Below, one piece after another: positions 55,404 to 64,000 of a DNA stretch of 64,000 nt. This DNA comes from Oegoconia quadripuncta (Eukaryota; Arthropoda; Insecta; Lepidoptera; Autostichidae). A program made the position numbers and the translations under genes. The stretch spans positions 15,161,731 to 15,225,730 of the forward strand of contig OX438758.1 in the NCBI GenBank assembly GCA_949316235.1. Direction: 5' to 3'. Under the pieces are notes generated by a model. It saw only the letters and a list, made by a program, of their open reading frames with translations, did not search any database and had not been told where the DNA came from. The stretch's first letter is position 1. Every line of letters starts with the position of its first letter.

Positions 55404-56378
55404 TCTAATATATTGTAATCTATAAACTCTAATTCATCATACTCCAAATTTCACTGATCTCCTCTGGATCTGGATGCACCTTAACATCCTTATTTTGACG
55501 CTAGACGTATGTCGTAATGATTCCTCCTGTCACGTATCGGGATATGTGGCAGTGTAATAATGATACAGGTATTTGAATAACATTTTTTTTCGGATTTTCT
55601 GACAAATTTCATGGAATAAATTGGACTTTCAGTAAGCGATTATGTATCCGTTGTAGAGTTCCCTATCTCATTTTAGAAATTTTTTTAGGACCATTTTGTT
55701 GTCAGTCTGTCTGTGTGTCAAGGTTTTCTCAGAAAGGGCTGGAGGTATCAAGCTGACACTAATATCCAATACTGATGTTTGTGGTCTCATACTGCTGAAA
55801 AACATTCAAATCTCTAGGAAATGTATTAAAAAGCTATTTTGAAATTCATCAATCAGGTCATCAAAACCTATAGCGTACTTCCCGATGCCCAATAACCTTG
55901 AAATCTGGCACAAATGGAAATGCTGTGGCACAAGTCAAAGAAATAAATCCAATAATAATAAATTTTCAATGCCCCATGTGGAATTATTTGCGGTTAATCA
56001 TAAGATTGTCTAAGTATTGATTGATCTGAACTTATCAGAAAAACCATTTGCAATTGGCAATGGCAATTTGGTAATACGTGTTCCACTTCTAATCTTAGTA
56101 ATATATATTTTAAGTTGTATCTATTAGCGTTGACTTTATGTTTCTTTACGAGTTTACATTGTATAAATTTAGTCGATAGTCTTCATAAATGTTTAAAATA
56201 AAATGTGAATCAATGCTTTTAATCAAGTAACTTTAGATACTAATTCTTCAGCGTTACCAACTGACCTTACAGTTTGCAGTCAAATTGTACACCTATGTCA
56301 CAAGTCACGTTGCAATGTTAAAGTGCACTCATATACTTCAATAATCACAACTTTTCTGACTACTTAAACTAGTATATA

Positions 56379-56852
56379 GGGTCTAACAAAATTAACCCGA
56401 CAAAGTTTTTCAATTGCACGTACATGACAATAAATTAATCTATTCATTAAAAAAACTAGCCTTAAAAATTATGTTTCTAAGTAAAAAAATTAAATGTAAG
56501 TGCAAATGAAAATACAAATTAAAAGACACTTCATTTCGATTGTACCTTATTTTATCGATGAGAAAAAAAGGCAATGTTCATATTGAAAACGCCAAAGGGG
56601 GTGGCGGGGCAACCAATCCGGGGCGAGCGGTTTGTGGTCGCCTTTCGCCGTCTTTAAAGATACCGCGGCACGTGTTTGTGTGTTGTGGCAAAGTACTTAG
56701 AGCGCGCGGCCATTACGGTCCAACTCACAAAATATACATTTGTACATTTTATTTTTTGAATAAAATCTGTTAACTTTAATGTTTTTTTTTTTTTTTTTCG
56801 TAATACATCCTATACATACTGCAAAATTTGTCGGGTTAATTTTGTTAGACCT
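56379..56852. mobile_element. TA-flanked MITE with GGTCTAAC ends and GC-rich core
   Basis: Ends GGGTCTAACAAAATTAACCC then GACAAA, and the complement TTTGTCGGGTTAATTTTGTT then AGACCT, lie between TA dinucleotides. The arms are AT-rich. The core at 56575-56735 is GC-rich (GGGGGTGGCGGGGCAACC, CCGGGGCGAGCGG, GAGCGCGCGGCC) and may be captured sequence. The 77-codon frame at 56540-56773 has no recognised domain. Confidence 0.8.
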
Positions 56853-56962
56853 TATATATCTACTAAGAGATGAAAAAAAAGTTATGTAAAGAACTATCGA
56901 TGATGGATGAGATCATTATAACTGTTTTCATACCAATAAATAACGGGAGATTATCTTTCTAG

Positions 56963-57088
56963 CCGATGCTGATCGCAAAACGAGAGTATCCCTACCACCG
57001 ATGGGAGCCTCTCTACTTTGGAACTCACAAGGAGCCCTGGTACAGCGAGATGCTATCCTGGGAGGGACAACAAGACAAAATGACACAG
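56963..57088 (+). CDS. GT49 glucuronyltransferase-like, exon 3
   Basis: Acceptor TTATCTTTCTAG|CC and donor ACACAG|GTAACC give 126 nt, 42 codons, phase 0 at both ends. The peptide is PMLIAKREYPYHRWEPLYFG, THKEPWYSEMLSWEGQQDKM, TQ. The KREYPYxxWEPxYxGTxxxPxYxE block and the SWEGQxDKMTQ block are hallmarks of GT49 enzymes and belong to the C-terminal half of the catalytic domain. Reading on through the donor gives a longer but false frame to 57282. Confidence 0.88.
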
Positions 57089-57349
57089 GTAACCCGACTT
57101 CTAACAAACTTCCTAATGGACTTCGAACAAGTGTGGTAGTTTGTGAAAAGTTTGATTCGTATTTATTGCCCGACGCGAAAGAGACACTGACTGGAACAAG
57201 TGGAATATACGACTTATTTAAATTTGAGTTGGACAAGTTTCAGATGGCAGATATTTACATCTCAGCTTGTTCTTTGTTTTGAAAAATAACTTTTGCGTTG
57301 TGACTGGTTGGATGATTTGGAAAAATCTCGGTGAGTGGGTTTGGGGGAT

Positions 57350-57800
57350 TTACAAATTGCTGTGTTGAGATTCTTGTTCACATTGTTGTATTTTTGCAAC
57401 AGTTATTCGCTTTTTATGTCGTATGTTTATATGTAACAACGTTTTGTTGCTTCTGATTAACTGACGATATTTGCAATGGGATTGATATAGATCAATCCTT
57501 CTTCTTCTTTCTTTCTTCTTGTCTTCTTTCAAATCTTTAAAACCAAGCTGTGCTTCTCGCGAGAGCGTGATACTGTAGACAATTTGGTTCAAGTGATCAT
57601 TAATTCTCAAAATATTAGGAGTCTTCTTGTTCATTTAATAAAGTACAGTATAGATTTCTATACCTATTTGCTTCACTCAGATCGTCACAGCTATCTATTA
57701 TGAGTCGTTGATTATGAGTCAATGTTTGGTGCTCTTTTTTAAATTTTCTTATGATGATAATGTAGAACATCAATTTGTATTTACGAATGAAGTTCATCAA
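57350..57800 (-). pseudogene. Frameshifted antisense frame pair, possibly ISY1-like
   Basis: Two overlapping minus-strand frames (57800-57615 and 57634-57350) would join with one frame change. The first has IDSCDDLSEANRYRNLYCTL; the second NILRINDHLNQIVYSITLSR and a KKERRRR tract. The C-x-D-L-x-x-A-x-x-Y-R and LR-ND--N spacing recalls part of the splicing factor ISY1 (from memory). The match is short and the rest does not fit, so a chance frame in AT-rich intron DNA is equally possible. Confidence 0.2.
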
Positions 57801-57842
57801 TGAACTTACTTTGCAAAATTAAAGTTGTGGATTATAACCCGG

Positions 57843-58601
57843 TATACCGGATGAGTTTTTTTACCGTAAGGAAAAAATAGGGCTTATTAGGTAAGTGAAA
57901 CAGAAGTTATTGGCATAGGTAGTTTATTTTTTTTCCAAAAACGCACGCGCCGGCCGTAAATTCATATGCGACTGGCGGGATTCTTAGGGTTTCCATCATG
58001 CGAAATTTATTTGGAACTCATATATTTTCTGCAAATTTTCTTTGTTTATTTAATTTAATGATGTAATTATATGGAATAGGCTACAAACGCGACCGTCAAA
58101 TGGCACAATTAAGGGTTTATTCGATTATGTTTTTTTTTTTTTTTTAATATGAGAGATATTTAATCACCGCCGCCCATGGGCACCCGCAACACCAAAAGGG
58201 TCACAGATGCGTTGCCGGCCTTTGAGGAAGGTGTCCACCCCAGAATAAGTAGGGCAGCCTGAGCGATGAGGGATTCTCCAGCAGTGCTGGTACCCTCCTG
58301 AGGTACTAACTCTTTAAATACCGCTACCATTCTGGAGAGAGACTGGAAGGTGGGCCTCCGGCGCCCTCGCTCACCGGACGAAGCGCAGTGGCAAAATGCC
58401 ACTACTCAGACGTCGGTCTTCTGCGAGAGGGTGGTACTTCCCCGGTCGAGCCGGCCCATTCATGCTGCAAGCGAATAGCTTACAGCGTGGCTCTACCACT
58501 ACTATGTTTTAGAAAAAAAAATTAACTATGCTAATACCTTCTATTTCACTTACCTAATATGCCCTATTTTTTCCTTACGGAAAAAAAACTCATCCGGTAT
58601 A
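57843..58601. mobile_element. TA-type MITE with ACCGGATGAG ends, carrying a LINE fragment
   Basis: Left TATACCGGATGAGTTTTTTT; right AAAAAACTCATCCGGTATA. GGTAAGTGAAACAGAAGTTA on the left and TTCTATTTCACTTACCTAAT on the right extend the inverted repeat to about 70 bp. The middle (58128-58500) is a foreign GC-rich insert. Confidence 0.8.
58128..58500 (-). mobile_element. GC-rich LINE 3' fragment
   Basis: Starts at a T run and continues AATATGAGAGATATTTAATC, CCGCCGCCCATGGGCACCCG, GCGTTGCCGGCCTTTGAGG. I know this as a dispersed lepidopteran sequence, probably a LINE end. The frame at 58160-58402 is incidental. Confidence 0.5.
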
Positions 58602-58689
58602 TATATTCAAACGGCATGGCATGTTTAGTATACGCCGTAGGAGTATCTTAAAGTAGTTCTTTATAGACAGACAGCATAAAAAATAAAAT

Positions 58690-58953
58690 AATAAAAATAA
58701 AATATCCTTAGACATACACACAGTGCCATCTACTAAGCAACTATAGGCTTGTGTTGTGGATACCAGATGGTTGATATACTACATAAATATTTTTTTGTTT
58801 TGTAAATAAGTACTTATTATAAATGAAAACATCCATAACTCGGGTACACATGTCCGTATTCATCACACAAACATATGCCCCCAGCGGGATTCGAACCCGC
58901 AACCTTTTGGTATAGTGGCTAGAGTTGCTAACCACTACACTAAATAGGTCGTC
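58690..58953 (-). mobile_element. SINE-4, full length
   Basis: Complement of TTAGACATACACACAGTGCC to AGGTCGTC; box B is GGGATTCGAACCCGC. A short deletion removes the AGTTCCAC part. Confidence 0.85.
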
Positions 58954-59099
58954 AGCATGGCTTAAAACGTTAGATACTTAAAAAAATAAATAGGAAACCG
59001 TCCGTCAGTTTGGCTTCTGACATGCATTTATAGGTTCAGGAATTAGATTTACGACTGCTAATGAAGCTGAACATAATTTTAATCCAACTATCTTTCTAG

Positions 59100-59345
59100 A
59101 TGCTGGAACTGTGTCTGCAGCGCTACAAGTTTGTGATTCTCGATGGTGGTTTCATGGTGCATTGTCCCCGTTCCTTCAAAATTACTGTGGACTTCTACAA
59201 TAGTGAGCTGCACCGTCGGACGGTGGTATGCAATCGATATCGATACGGTGCTCTAGTGATGTACTATCAGGAAAAATACAGGCATTACGCAGACACGCAT
59301 AAAAATATGACATGCAAAAGGTGTTTCCTCATGTATGGATTTTGA
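59100..59345 (+). CDS. GT49 glucuronyltransferase-like, exon 4 (C-terminus)
   Basis: Acceptor TATCTTTCTAG|ATG, phase 0, 81 codons and a TGA stop. Begins MLELCLQRYKFVILDGGFMV and HCPRSFK, the family's (M)xxLCxxGYxFxxLDxAFxVHxPG region, and ends KNMTCKRCFLMYGF. The ATG at the exon start is an internal methionine, not an initiator. With exons 1-3 this completes the 527-residue protein; total length and block order are as expected for GT49. Confidence 0.88.
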   Translation: MLELCLQRYKFVILDGGFMVHCPRSFKITVDFYNSELHRRTVVCNRYRYGALVMYYQEKYRHYADTHKNMTCKRCFLMYGF

Positions 59346-59491
59346 TGTACTTTGATTAAAATTCTACAATGTAGAGATGTGAATGGAGCTTTATTTAAAA
59401 ATATGTGTTGTATCGTTGATTTTGGTTTTGTTGTAACAAATATATTTTATGCTTTTTTCTTTTTTATTTTAGTTTTTTTTTACTTTATAAC

Positions 59492-59497
59492 AATAAA
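59492..59497 (+). terminator. Poly(A) signal of the GT49 gene
   Basis: AATAAA, 147 bp after the stop, in T-rich DNA with TTGT/GTTTGATTTG downstream. No other hexamer of this type lies between the stop codon and this point. Confidence 0.6.
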
Positions 59498-59727
59498 AAT
59501 ATTGTAGTCTTTGACGTTGTTTGATTTGAAAGTTTAGCTATTTTGTTTGGTCTACAAAAAACCCACTCAAAATAGATTTTGTGTATCGAAGTGATATGGA
59601 TTGTGTGTCTAGTTTTATTGTATCTAGTGATGTTTCTGAACGTGTTAAAATACACGTATTTTGTGTTAGGGCCGTGTATACTGAACTAACAGTTTATCTC
59701 ACAATTTCGATCAAATGATTGATGTTT

Positions 59728-60023
59728 CGTCGGTGGCTCAGCGGTTAAAACGCGGTTTCCCAATTTGGGAGGTCCTGGTTCGCTTCCCAGGCAGGCCATG
59801 TACCAATGAGCTTTTAATTTAAATACTTATGTGCATTTATGCGACTGCTCTTAAACGGCGAAGGAAAACATCGTGAGGAAACCTGCATGCCTGAGGAATA
59901 TAAATTCGAAGGCATGTGAAGTCCCCAACCCGCATTGGGCCAGCGGGGTGGACTATGGCCCATACTCCCTCATTATACGAGGGAAGACCTATATCCCTGC
60001 AGCGGGATATTTACGGGCTTATG
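59728..60023 (+). mobile_element. SINE-1 with 13-bp target duplication
   Basis: Head CGTCGGTGGCTCAGCGG, box B-like GGTTCGCTTCCCAGG, full body, and tail CTGCAGCGGGATATTTACGG. ATGATTGATGTTT is repeated perfectly at 59715-59727 and 60024-60036. Confidence 0.9.
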
Positions 60024-60153
60024 ATGATTGATGTTTCAGGTTCTAATTTTGTCTTACCATAATATTACGCAAGATTGGTGAACAGCTCTCCTTTTTCCTA
60101 GTAGGAGATAGGAGTGCCTCAAGAGTAAGATAAGGTTTCTAAGTCATATAAGA

Positions 60154-60429
60154 TAAAATAAATAAATAAAATATCTTCAGACATACACACAGCGCCATCA
60201 AGTTCCACAATAAGCAAGTATAGGCTTGTGTTGTGGATACCAGATGGTTGATATACTACATAAATACATTTTTTTTTGTAAATAAATGGTTATTATAAAT
60301 GAAAACATCCATAACTCGGGTACAAATGTCCGTATTCATCACACAAACATATGCCCCTAGCGGGATTCGATCCCGCAACCTTTTGGTATAGTGGCCAGAG
60401 TTGCTAACCACTACACCAAACAGGTCGCC
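60154..60429 (-). mobile_element. SINE-4, full length
   Basis: (TAAA)n then CAGACATACACACAGCGCCA to the head CACTACACCAAACAGGTCGC. Box B is GGGATTCGATCCCG. Confidence 0.85.
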
Positions 60430-61165
60430 GAATAAAGAATTTAATAATAATAATAAACCAGTTTTCCTTTAGAAATTTAAGGCATACCTACCCACTACCT
60501 AAGCTCTGAATCTAAAGATTCCAAATTACAGCGCAAAGTAAATTATAAATTATAATATACCGCAAGCAATATTTTACGAATTAGTGAAATAACGGCATAA
60601 AGTTTAAACATTATCCCATAAGTAATGTCGACGGCTTTGCGGCAATTAGGTGTAAAATTAAATCCTTAATCATAATTTTTTATTGTTTAATAGCTTTCAG
60701 TTTTATTTGACAATGACCACAACCGTGGGAATCGGCAAGGTGATTTTGTCCTTTTCTTTATATTGCTTGCGATTTAAAAAAAAAAAAAAAATAAAAAAAA
60801 TAAAAAAGTTTATTGACTCAAACTTAGGCTAAGTTACAATCAGCGAATTAAAGTATTAGGAGGTACATAACAAATACACTTAAGTAAAATTAATGAGCCC
60901 TGCTCCTTAAACTAAGATTGCTCTTGTATTTTAAGAAGCAGTGTTCGATCACGGCATTATTATTATAGTAACTATCCATCCAGGTTGACAATATTATACG
61001 TACTTAATAGGTTAATTTTTAATTAATTGTATAGGTATAGGCAATGAGGAAAAAAAAAAATAAAAGAAAATATTATTAAATAAGTTGCGTATGAGTCAAA
61101 AACTATTACTATTACTCTTCTGGTATCGAGTTGAGTTTGTATGCGAACATATCTGTGAGCGTGTA
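60430..61165. other. Spacer and probable 3' UTR of the LINE
   Basis: An A/TA-rich tract is at 60776-60806. The part from there to 61165 may be the 3' UTR of the minus-strand LINE, but I see no defined end or target duplication. Confidence 0.35.
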
Positions 61166-61181
61166 TGTCTGTGAGCGTGTA

Positions 61182-61229
<48 letters not shown>

Positions 61230-61267
61230 TGTGTGTGTGTAGGGGGGTGTAGGGGGGGGGGGGGGTG
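61166..61267. repeat. (GT)n microsatellite with G run
   Basis: GTGTGTGTGT for about 70 bp, then GGGGGGTGTAGGGGGGGGGG. The minus-strand frame through it (61298-61023) is an artefact. Confidence 0.9.
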
Positions 61268-61320
61268 TGTGCATGTGAATTGACGTATATAGGTACATAG
61301 TGTATATTAAGAATAATTTA

Positions 61321-64000
61321 CTAGGCGAATGTCAATAAGTCTTCTGTCGTGTTATAGTCTAATGAAGAAAGCCAATTTGTTAATTTAATTGTCACTTCAC
61401 ATCTGCACAGTCCGGAGATATTCAATTTTTTATTAATTTTATTATATAAATAATTACTCAACACATAGAACTGGTGCTCGGCAAATGTTGTTCTGTGTGT
61501 AACGTCCGGTAGTCGGTATCTACGCTTTCCAGGATCAGGAGGAGGCACACTACGTTGCTTTCTTAGTACTGTCCTGAGCACATAGAGTCGCCTGACTGAT
61601 AGGACTTTACAGTCTAGGTACAATTGAATCGTAGGGTACCTAAACGGCTTTTTGAGAGATACCTTAAGTATGGCTCTTTGTGCTCGCTCTAGTTTAATAA
61701 GGTTTGTCTTATAGGTGCCTCCCCAAATTGTGATACAGTAAGTGACAATGGACTGACATAGGGCGAAATACGTCATTTTAAGAACGTCCCAGGTGGCCGA
61801 GTTCCTTAATCGCTTAAATACATATATAAGACGCAGGACCCTCATTGAGACTAATTGAATGTGTTTACTCCAAGTCAATCCATCGTCGACCTGTACACCT
61901 AAATATTTGACTGTCTCAGTTTGATTCAGCATTTGACAACAACAATTAGAATTTCTAGATTCAGAACACGAGTGTGCCTTAATGAAGAAACTAGGAGGTG
62001 GCTTCGTGTTCTTCCGAATTGAGAAAGGAATATAGGCCGTTTTGGTCACATTTAAGGTCAGCAAATTCACAGTGAGCCATCTCATAATCTTTCTCATTAC
62101 CTCTTCAGCGTTTTTTTGAACTTGATCCCAGGTACTTCCCCGAACCAAAACTGCAGTGTCGTCAGCATAAGTATAGATATTACAGTTAGACATCGATATG
62201 GTGCATAGGTCATTTATATATATTTGAAAGAGAGTAGGCCCTAAAACGCTGCCCTGTGGGACGCCATACGTTACCACCTCTTCTTCACTCAAGTTGTCCC
62301 CAATTTTAACAATCTGCTTTCTATTTGTTAAGTAGTCTTTAAAAATGTCCAATACCACACCGCGCACCCCCACACGTTCCAACTTTGATATGAGGATTGG
62401 AACCGAGACTGTGTCAAACGCTTTAGATAGGTCTAGAAAAATTCCAACACATTTTGTTTTCCTATCCAAGTTAGTTGCAACGGCTTGGGTTAGATCAGTC
62501 ACTGCATCTTCAGTCGATATACCAGATCGAAAACCATATTGATTACAAGCTAGCAGATTATATTTATTTAAGTAGTTTTTTAAGGCTTTGTTAAGTATTT
62601 TCTCATAGATCTTGGATAAGGCAGACAAAACCGAAATCGGCCGATAATTATTGACACAGTCTCTTCTCCCAGATTTATGTATAGGATGAACGACGGCCAA
62701 CTTAAAGCAGTCTGGGAAAGTACCCGAGGCTATAGAGGAATTTATAATATAAGCAATCGGTGGAACAAGGGCCTGGCGACACTGCCTTAAGATAGCAGAG
62801 GAAATGCCATCCCAACCAATTGCGCAATCTGGGCGTAACTGTAGAATGATTGATTCCACCTCAGATTCATCCACAGGCAGAATTGCAAGAGAATTGCCGG
62901 GAGACACAATACTTCCAATAGTAGTCAACTCAATGTTTGTAGATAGGGACTTATAGAGGTCGCTTGTAGTAATATTATTAGCAAGATTTTTACCTACTTC
63001 ACAAAAGAATTTGCAGACGTTATTGACCGATTCTTTAGGATTGCTACCGCTCTCAAGAAGCTCTATTGGCTGGTTAGACTCCTTTTGAGAGTTAGTAATT
63101 TCCTTTATTGCACTCCACAATGCCTTAGGATTTTTTCCTGCTTTCAAAAGTTCACCCTGCTCATATTCCTTCTTAACTTTATGAAGTAAATTATTACAAA
63201 AATTTCTATACCTAACATAAGTAGTTTTAAGAATTATATTGTCAGGGGTATTTTTTACTTTCAAATGTAGTTTATCTCGATTTCTCATGCACCTCAGCAA
63301 TCCCGATGTTATCCAAGGTTTTAAATTTCGATCTTTTCTAGGGATTACTTTAGTCACAGTGTGTTTATTTATAACGGATGAAACTATGGTAATGAACTGT
63401 TGTGCAGACATATGAGCATTACAAGCAGAGTAAATCGGTTCAAAATCAGTGTTGTTTAGTTCAACTTCAATTGCAGTATAATTGATACTGGGTATAGTCT
63501 TGCGTGGTTTCCTAGGGGGTTTTAATTTTGGAAGTGCTAGTATTATTGGTTGATGATCCGTGATGGAAGATTCCAAAACAAGGGTAATGTTTTTTAATTG
63601 AGACCTTAGTATAATGTGATCCAAGCAACTTCTCAACCTAGTTGGGTAAATATGAGTAGGTAACATTCTGTGTGAGGCGTGAAAAAGTAAATATTCCAGA
63701 CTTCGTTCATCGTTGTTTTGATCACTGATATCTATATTAATATCTCCCATGAGCGCCACACTCGATACGGTGGATAACTCTTTATATAGAGTGTCCAGGC
63801 TATTTATGAAATTATCTAGATTTTGTTTTGTACTGAGAGACGGGGACCTGTAAACAGCTACTATTGCAATTTTATTTTCAACTATTGCGACTAAACAGTT
63901 AGCATCCCTAAAGTCGGGTTCATAAACTTTAACCTTCAGTCCCACCTTTGAATATATCACTATGCCGTCATTCTGATTCTTGTTATGTTTTGTGGAATGA
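61321..64000 (-). CDS. LINE endonuclease-reverse transcriptase (partial, open at the edge)
   Basis: Polymerase of a non-LTR retrotransposon, which nicks target DNA and copies element RNA there. The frame is uninterrupted for about 890 codons and runs off the right edge. A GTG at 63960 is not a credible start, since reading upstream continues the endonuclease (KNQNDGI). Numbering from that GTG: the apurinic-type endonuclease C-terminal part covers residues 1-145, with GDINIDI (72-78), LDHI (113-116) and SITDHQP (132-138). Reverse transcriptase covers about 360-640, with HKSGRRDCVNNYRPISVLS, FLDLSKAFDTV (508-518), GVPQGSVLGP (566-575) and the catalytic YADD (598-601). A C-terminal region holds KYLGVQVDDGLTW and LKMTYFALCQSIVTYCITIW. 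The domain order suits the CR1/jockey/Daphne group; the exact clade is uncertain. No stop or frameshift suggests a young copy. ORF1 is not in the window. Confidence 0.93.
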   Translation of the reverse strand, partial: HSTKHNKNQNDGIVIYSKVGLKVKVYEPDFRDANCLVAIVENKIAIVAVYRSPSLSTKQNLDNFINSLDTLYKELSTVSSVALMGDINIDISDQNNDERSLEYLLFHASHRMLPTHIYPTRLRSCLDHIILRSQLKNITLVLESSITDHQPIILALPKLKPPRKPRKTIPSINYTAIEVELNNTDFEPIYSACNAHMSAQQFITIVSSVINKHTVTKVIPRKDRNLKPWITSGLLRCMRNRDKLHLKVKNTPDNIILKTTYVRYRNFCNNLLHKVKKEYEQGELLKAGKNPKALWSAIKEITNSQKESNQPIELLESGSNPKESVNNVCKFFCEVGKNLANNITTSDLYKSLSTNIELTTIGSIVSPGNSLAILPVDESEVESIILQLRPDCAIGWDGISSAILRQCRQALVPPIAYIINSSIASGTFPDCFKLAVVHPIHKSGRRDCVNNYRPISVLSALSKIYEKILNKALKNYLNKYNLLACNQYGFRSGISTEDAVTDLTQAVATNLDRKTKCVGIFLDLSKAFDTVSVPILISKLERVGVRGVVLDIFKDYLTNRKQIVKIGDNLSEEEVVTYGVPQGSVLGPTLFQIYINDLCTISMSNCNIYTYADDTAVLVRGSTWDQVQKNAEEVMRKIMRWLTVNLLTLNVTKTAYIPFSIRKNTKPPPSFFIKAHSCSESRNSNCCCQMLNQTETVKYLGVQVDDGLTWSKHIQLVSMRVLRLIYVFKRLRNSATWDVLKMTYFALCQSIVTYCITIWGGTYKTNLIKLERAQRAILKVSLKKPFRYPTIQLYLDCKVLSVRRLYVLRTVLRKQRSVPPPDPGKRRYRLPDVTHRTTFAEHQFYVLSNYLYNKINKKLNISGLCRCEVTIKLTNWLSSLDYNTTEDLLTFA

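Larger units (their letters stand above)
47171..56962 (+). other. GT49 intron 2 (9.8 kb)
   Basis: GTGAGT to TTATCTTTCTAG. It holds hexamer and AAAT microsatellites, LINE-T and LINE tails, a TA-type MITE, the Harbinger nest, SINE-2 and SINE-4 pieces and another TA-type MITE, all described separately. The stretches 51916-52545, 52840-53110, 53215-54925 and 55404-56378 show nothing I can name. Small frames near 53801-54042 and 54639-54821 have slightly higher GC but no family signature. Confidence 0.8.
57089..59099 (+). other. GT49 intron 3
   Basis: GTAACC to TATCTTTCTAG. It contains a pair of minus-strand frames (57350-57800), an ACCGGATGAG MITE loaded with a LINE fragment, and a SINE-4. Confidence 0.85.

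Noticed and set aside
58160..58402. 80-codon minus-strand frame
   Set aside because: Sits in a GC-rich dispersed LINE end inside a MITE.

Overview
The window is nuclear DNA from an insect, almost certainly a moth or butterfly (Lepidoptera). The evidence is AT-rich sequence, several tRNA-headed SINE families, non-LTR retrotransposon 3' ends of types I associate with lepidopteran genomes, spliced genes with GT-AG introns, and no bacterial gene organisation. I cannot fix the species. No intact tRNA, rRNA or CRISPR array was found; every tRNA-like stretch is the head of a SINE or lies inside a transposon end.

Two host genes are supported, and both must be assembled from exons. (1) On the plus strand, four exons at 44078-45168, 47050-47170, 56963-57088 and 59100-59345 join in phase into a complete 527-residue type II membrane protein of glycosyltransferase family 49 (beta-1,4-glucuronyltransferase 1-like). 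A poly(A) signal follows at 59492. Its introns (1.9, 9.8 and 2.0 kb) are packed with transposons. (2) On the minus strand, exons at 35044-34451, 33227-33071 and 31077-30863 join in phase into the first 322 residues of a membrane protein. It has a long basic N-terminus, one membrane segment and an extracellular-looking cysteine-containing domain. I do not recognise it firmly; the start of a two-pore potassium channel is the best guess. The rest must lie below position 30863, probably beyond the left edge.

The remainder is mostly mobile DNA. 1-8.6 kb: LINE tails, an apparently intact Tc1/mariner element with 267-bp terminal inverted repeats (2068-4185), a 2.2-kb non-autonomous relative (4308-6511), and a SINE nested in a LINE. 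8.6-24 kb: SINEs, MITEs, and a 1.36-kb element with recurring AAGGCCA motifs (11411-12774). 24-30 kb: satellite-like CA/GT tracts and paired MITEs. 30-41 kb: the minus-strand gene among SINEs and MITEs. 44-59.5 kb: the GT49 gene, whose second intron holds a nest of PIF/Harbinger elements (50336-51915). 61-64 kb: a large open LINE polymerase frame on the minus strand running off the right edge.

Four SINE families are named here for convenience. SINE-1 has a TGGCTCAGCGG box A and a GATGATG-type tail. SINE-2 has a CCGCCTCCGTGG head, and its tail resembles that of a LINE in this window (LINE-T). SINE-3 has a CGACCGATTGGTGTAG head. SINE-4 has a GACGACCTGTTTGGTG head. LINE and MITE names used below are likewise local labels.
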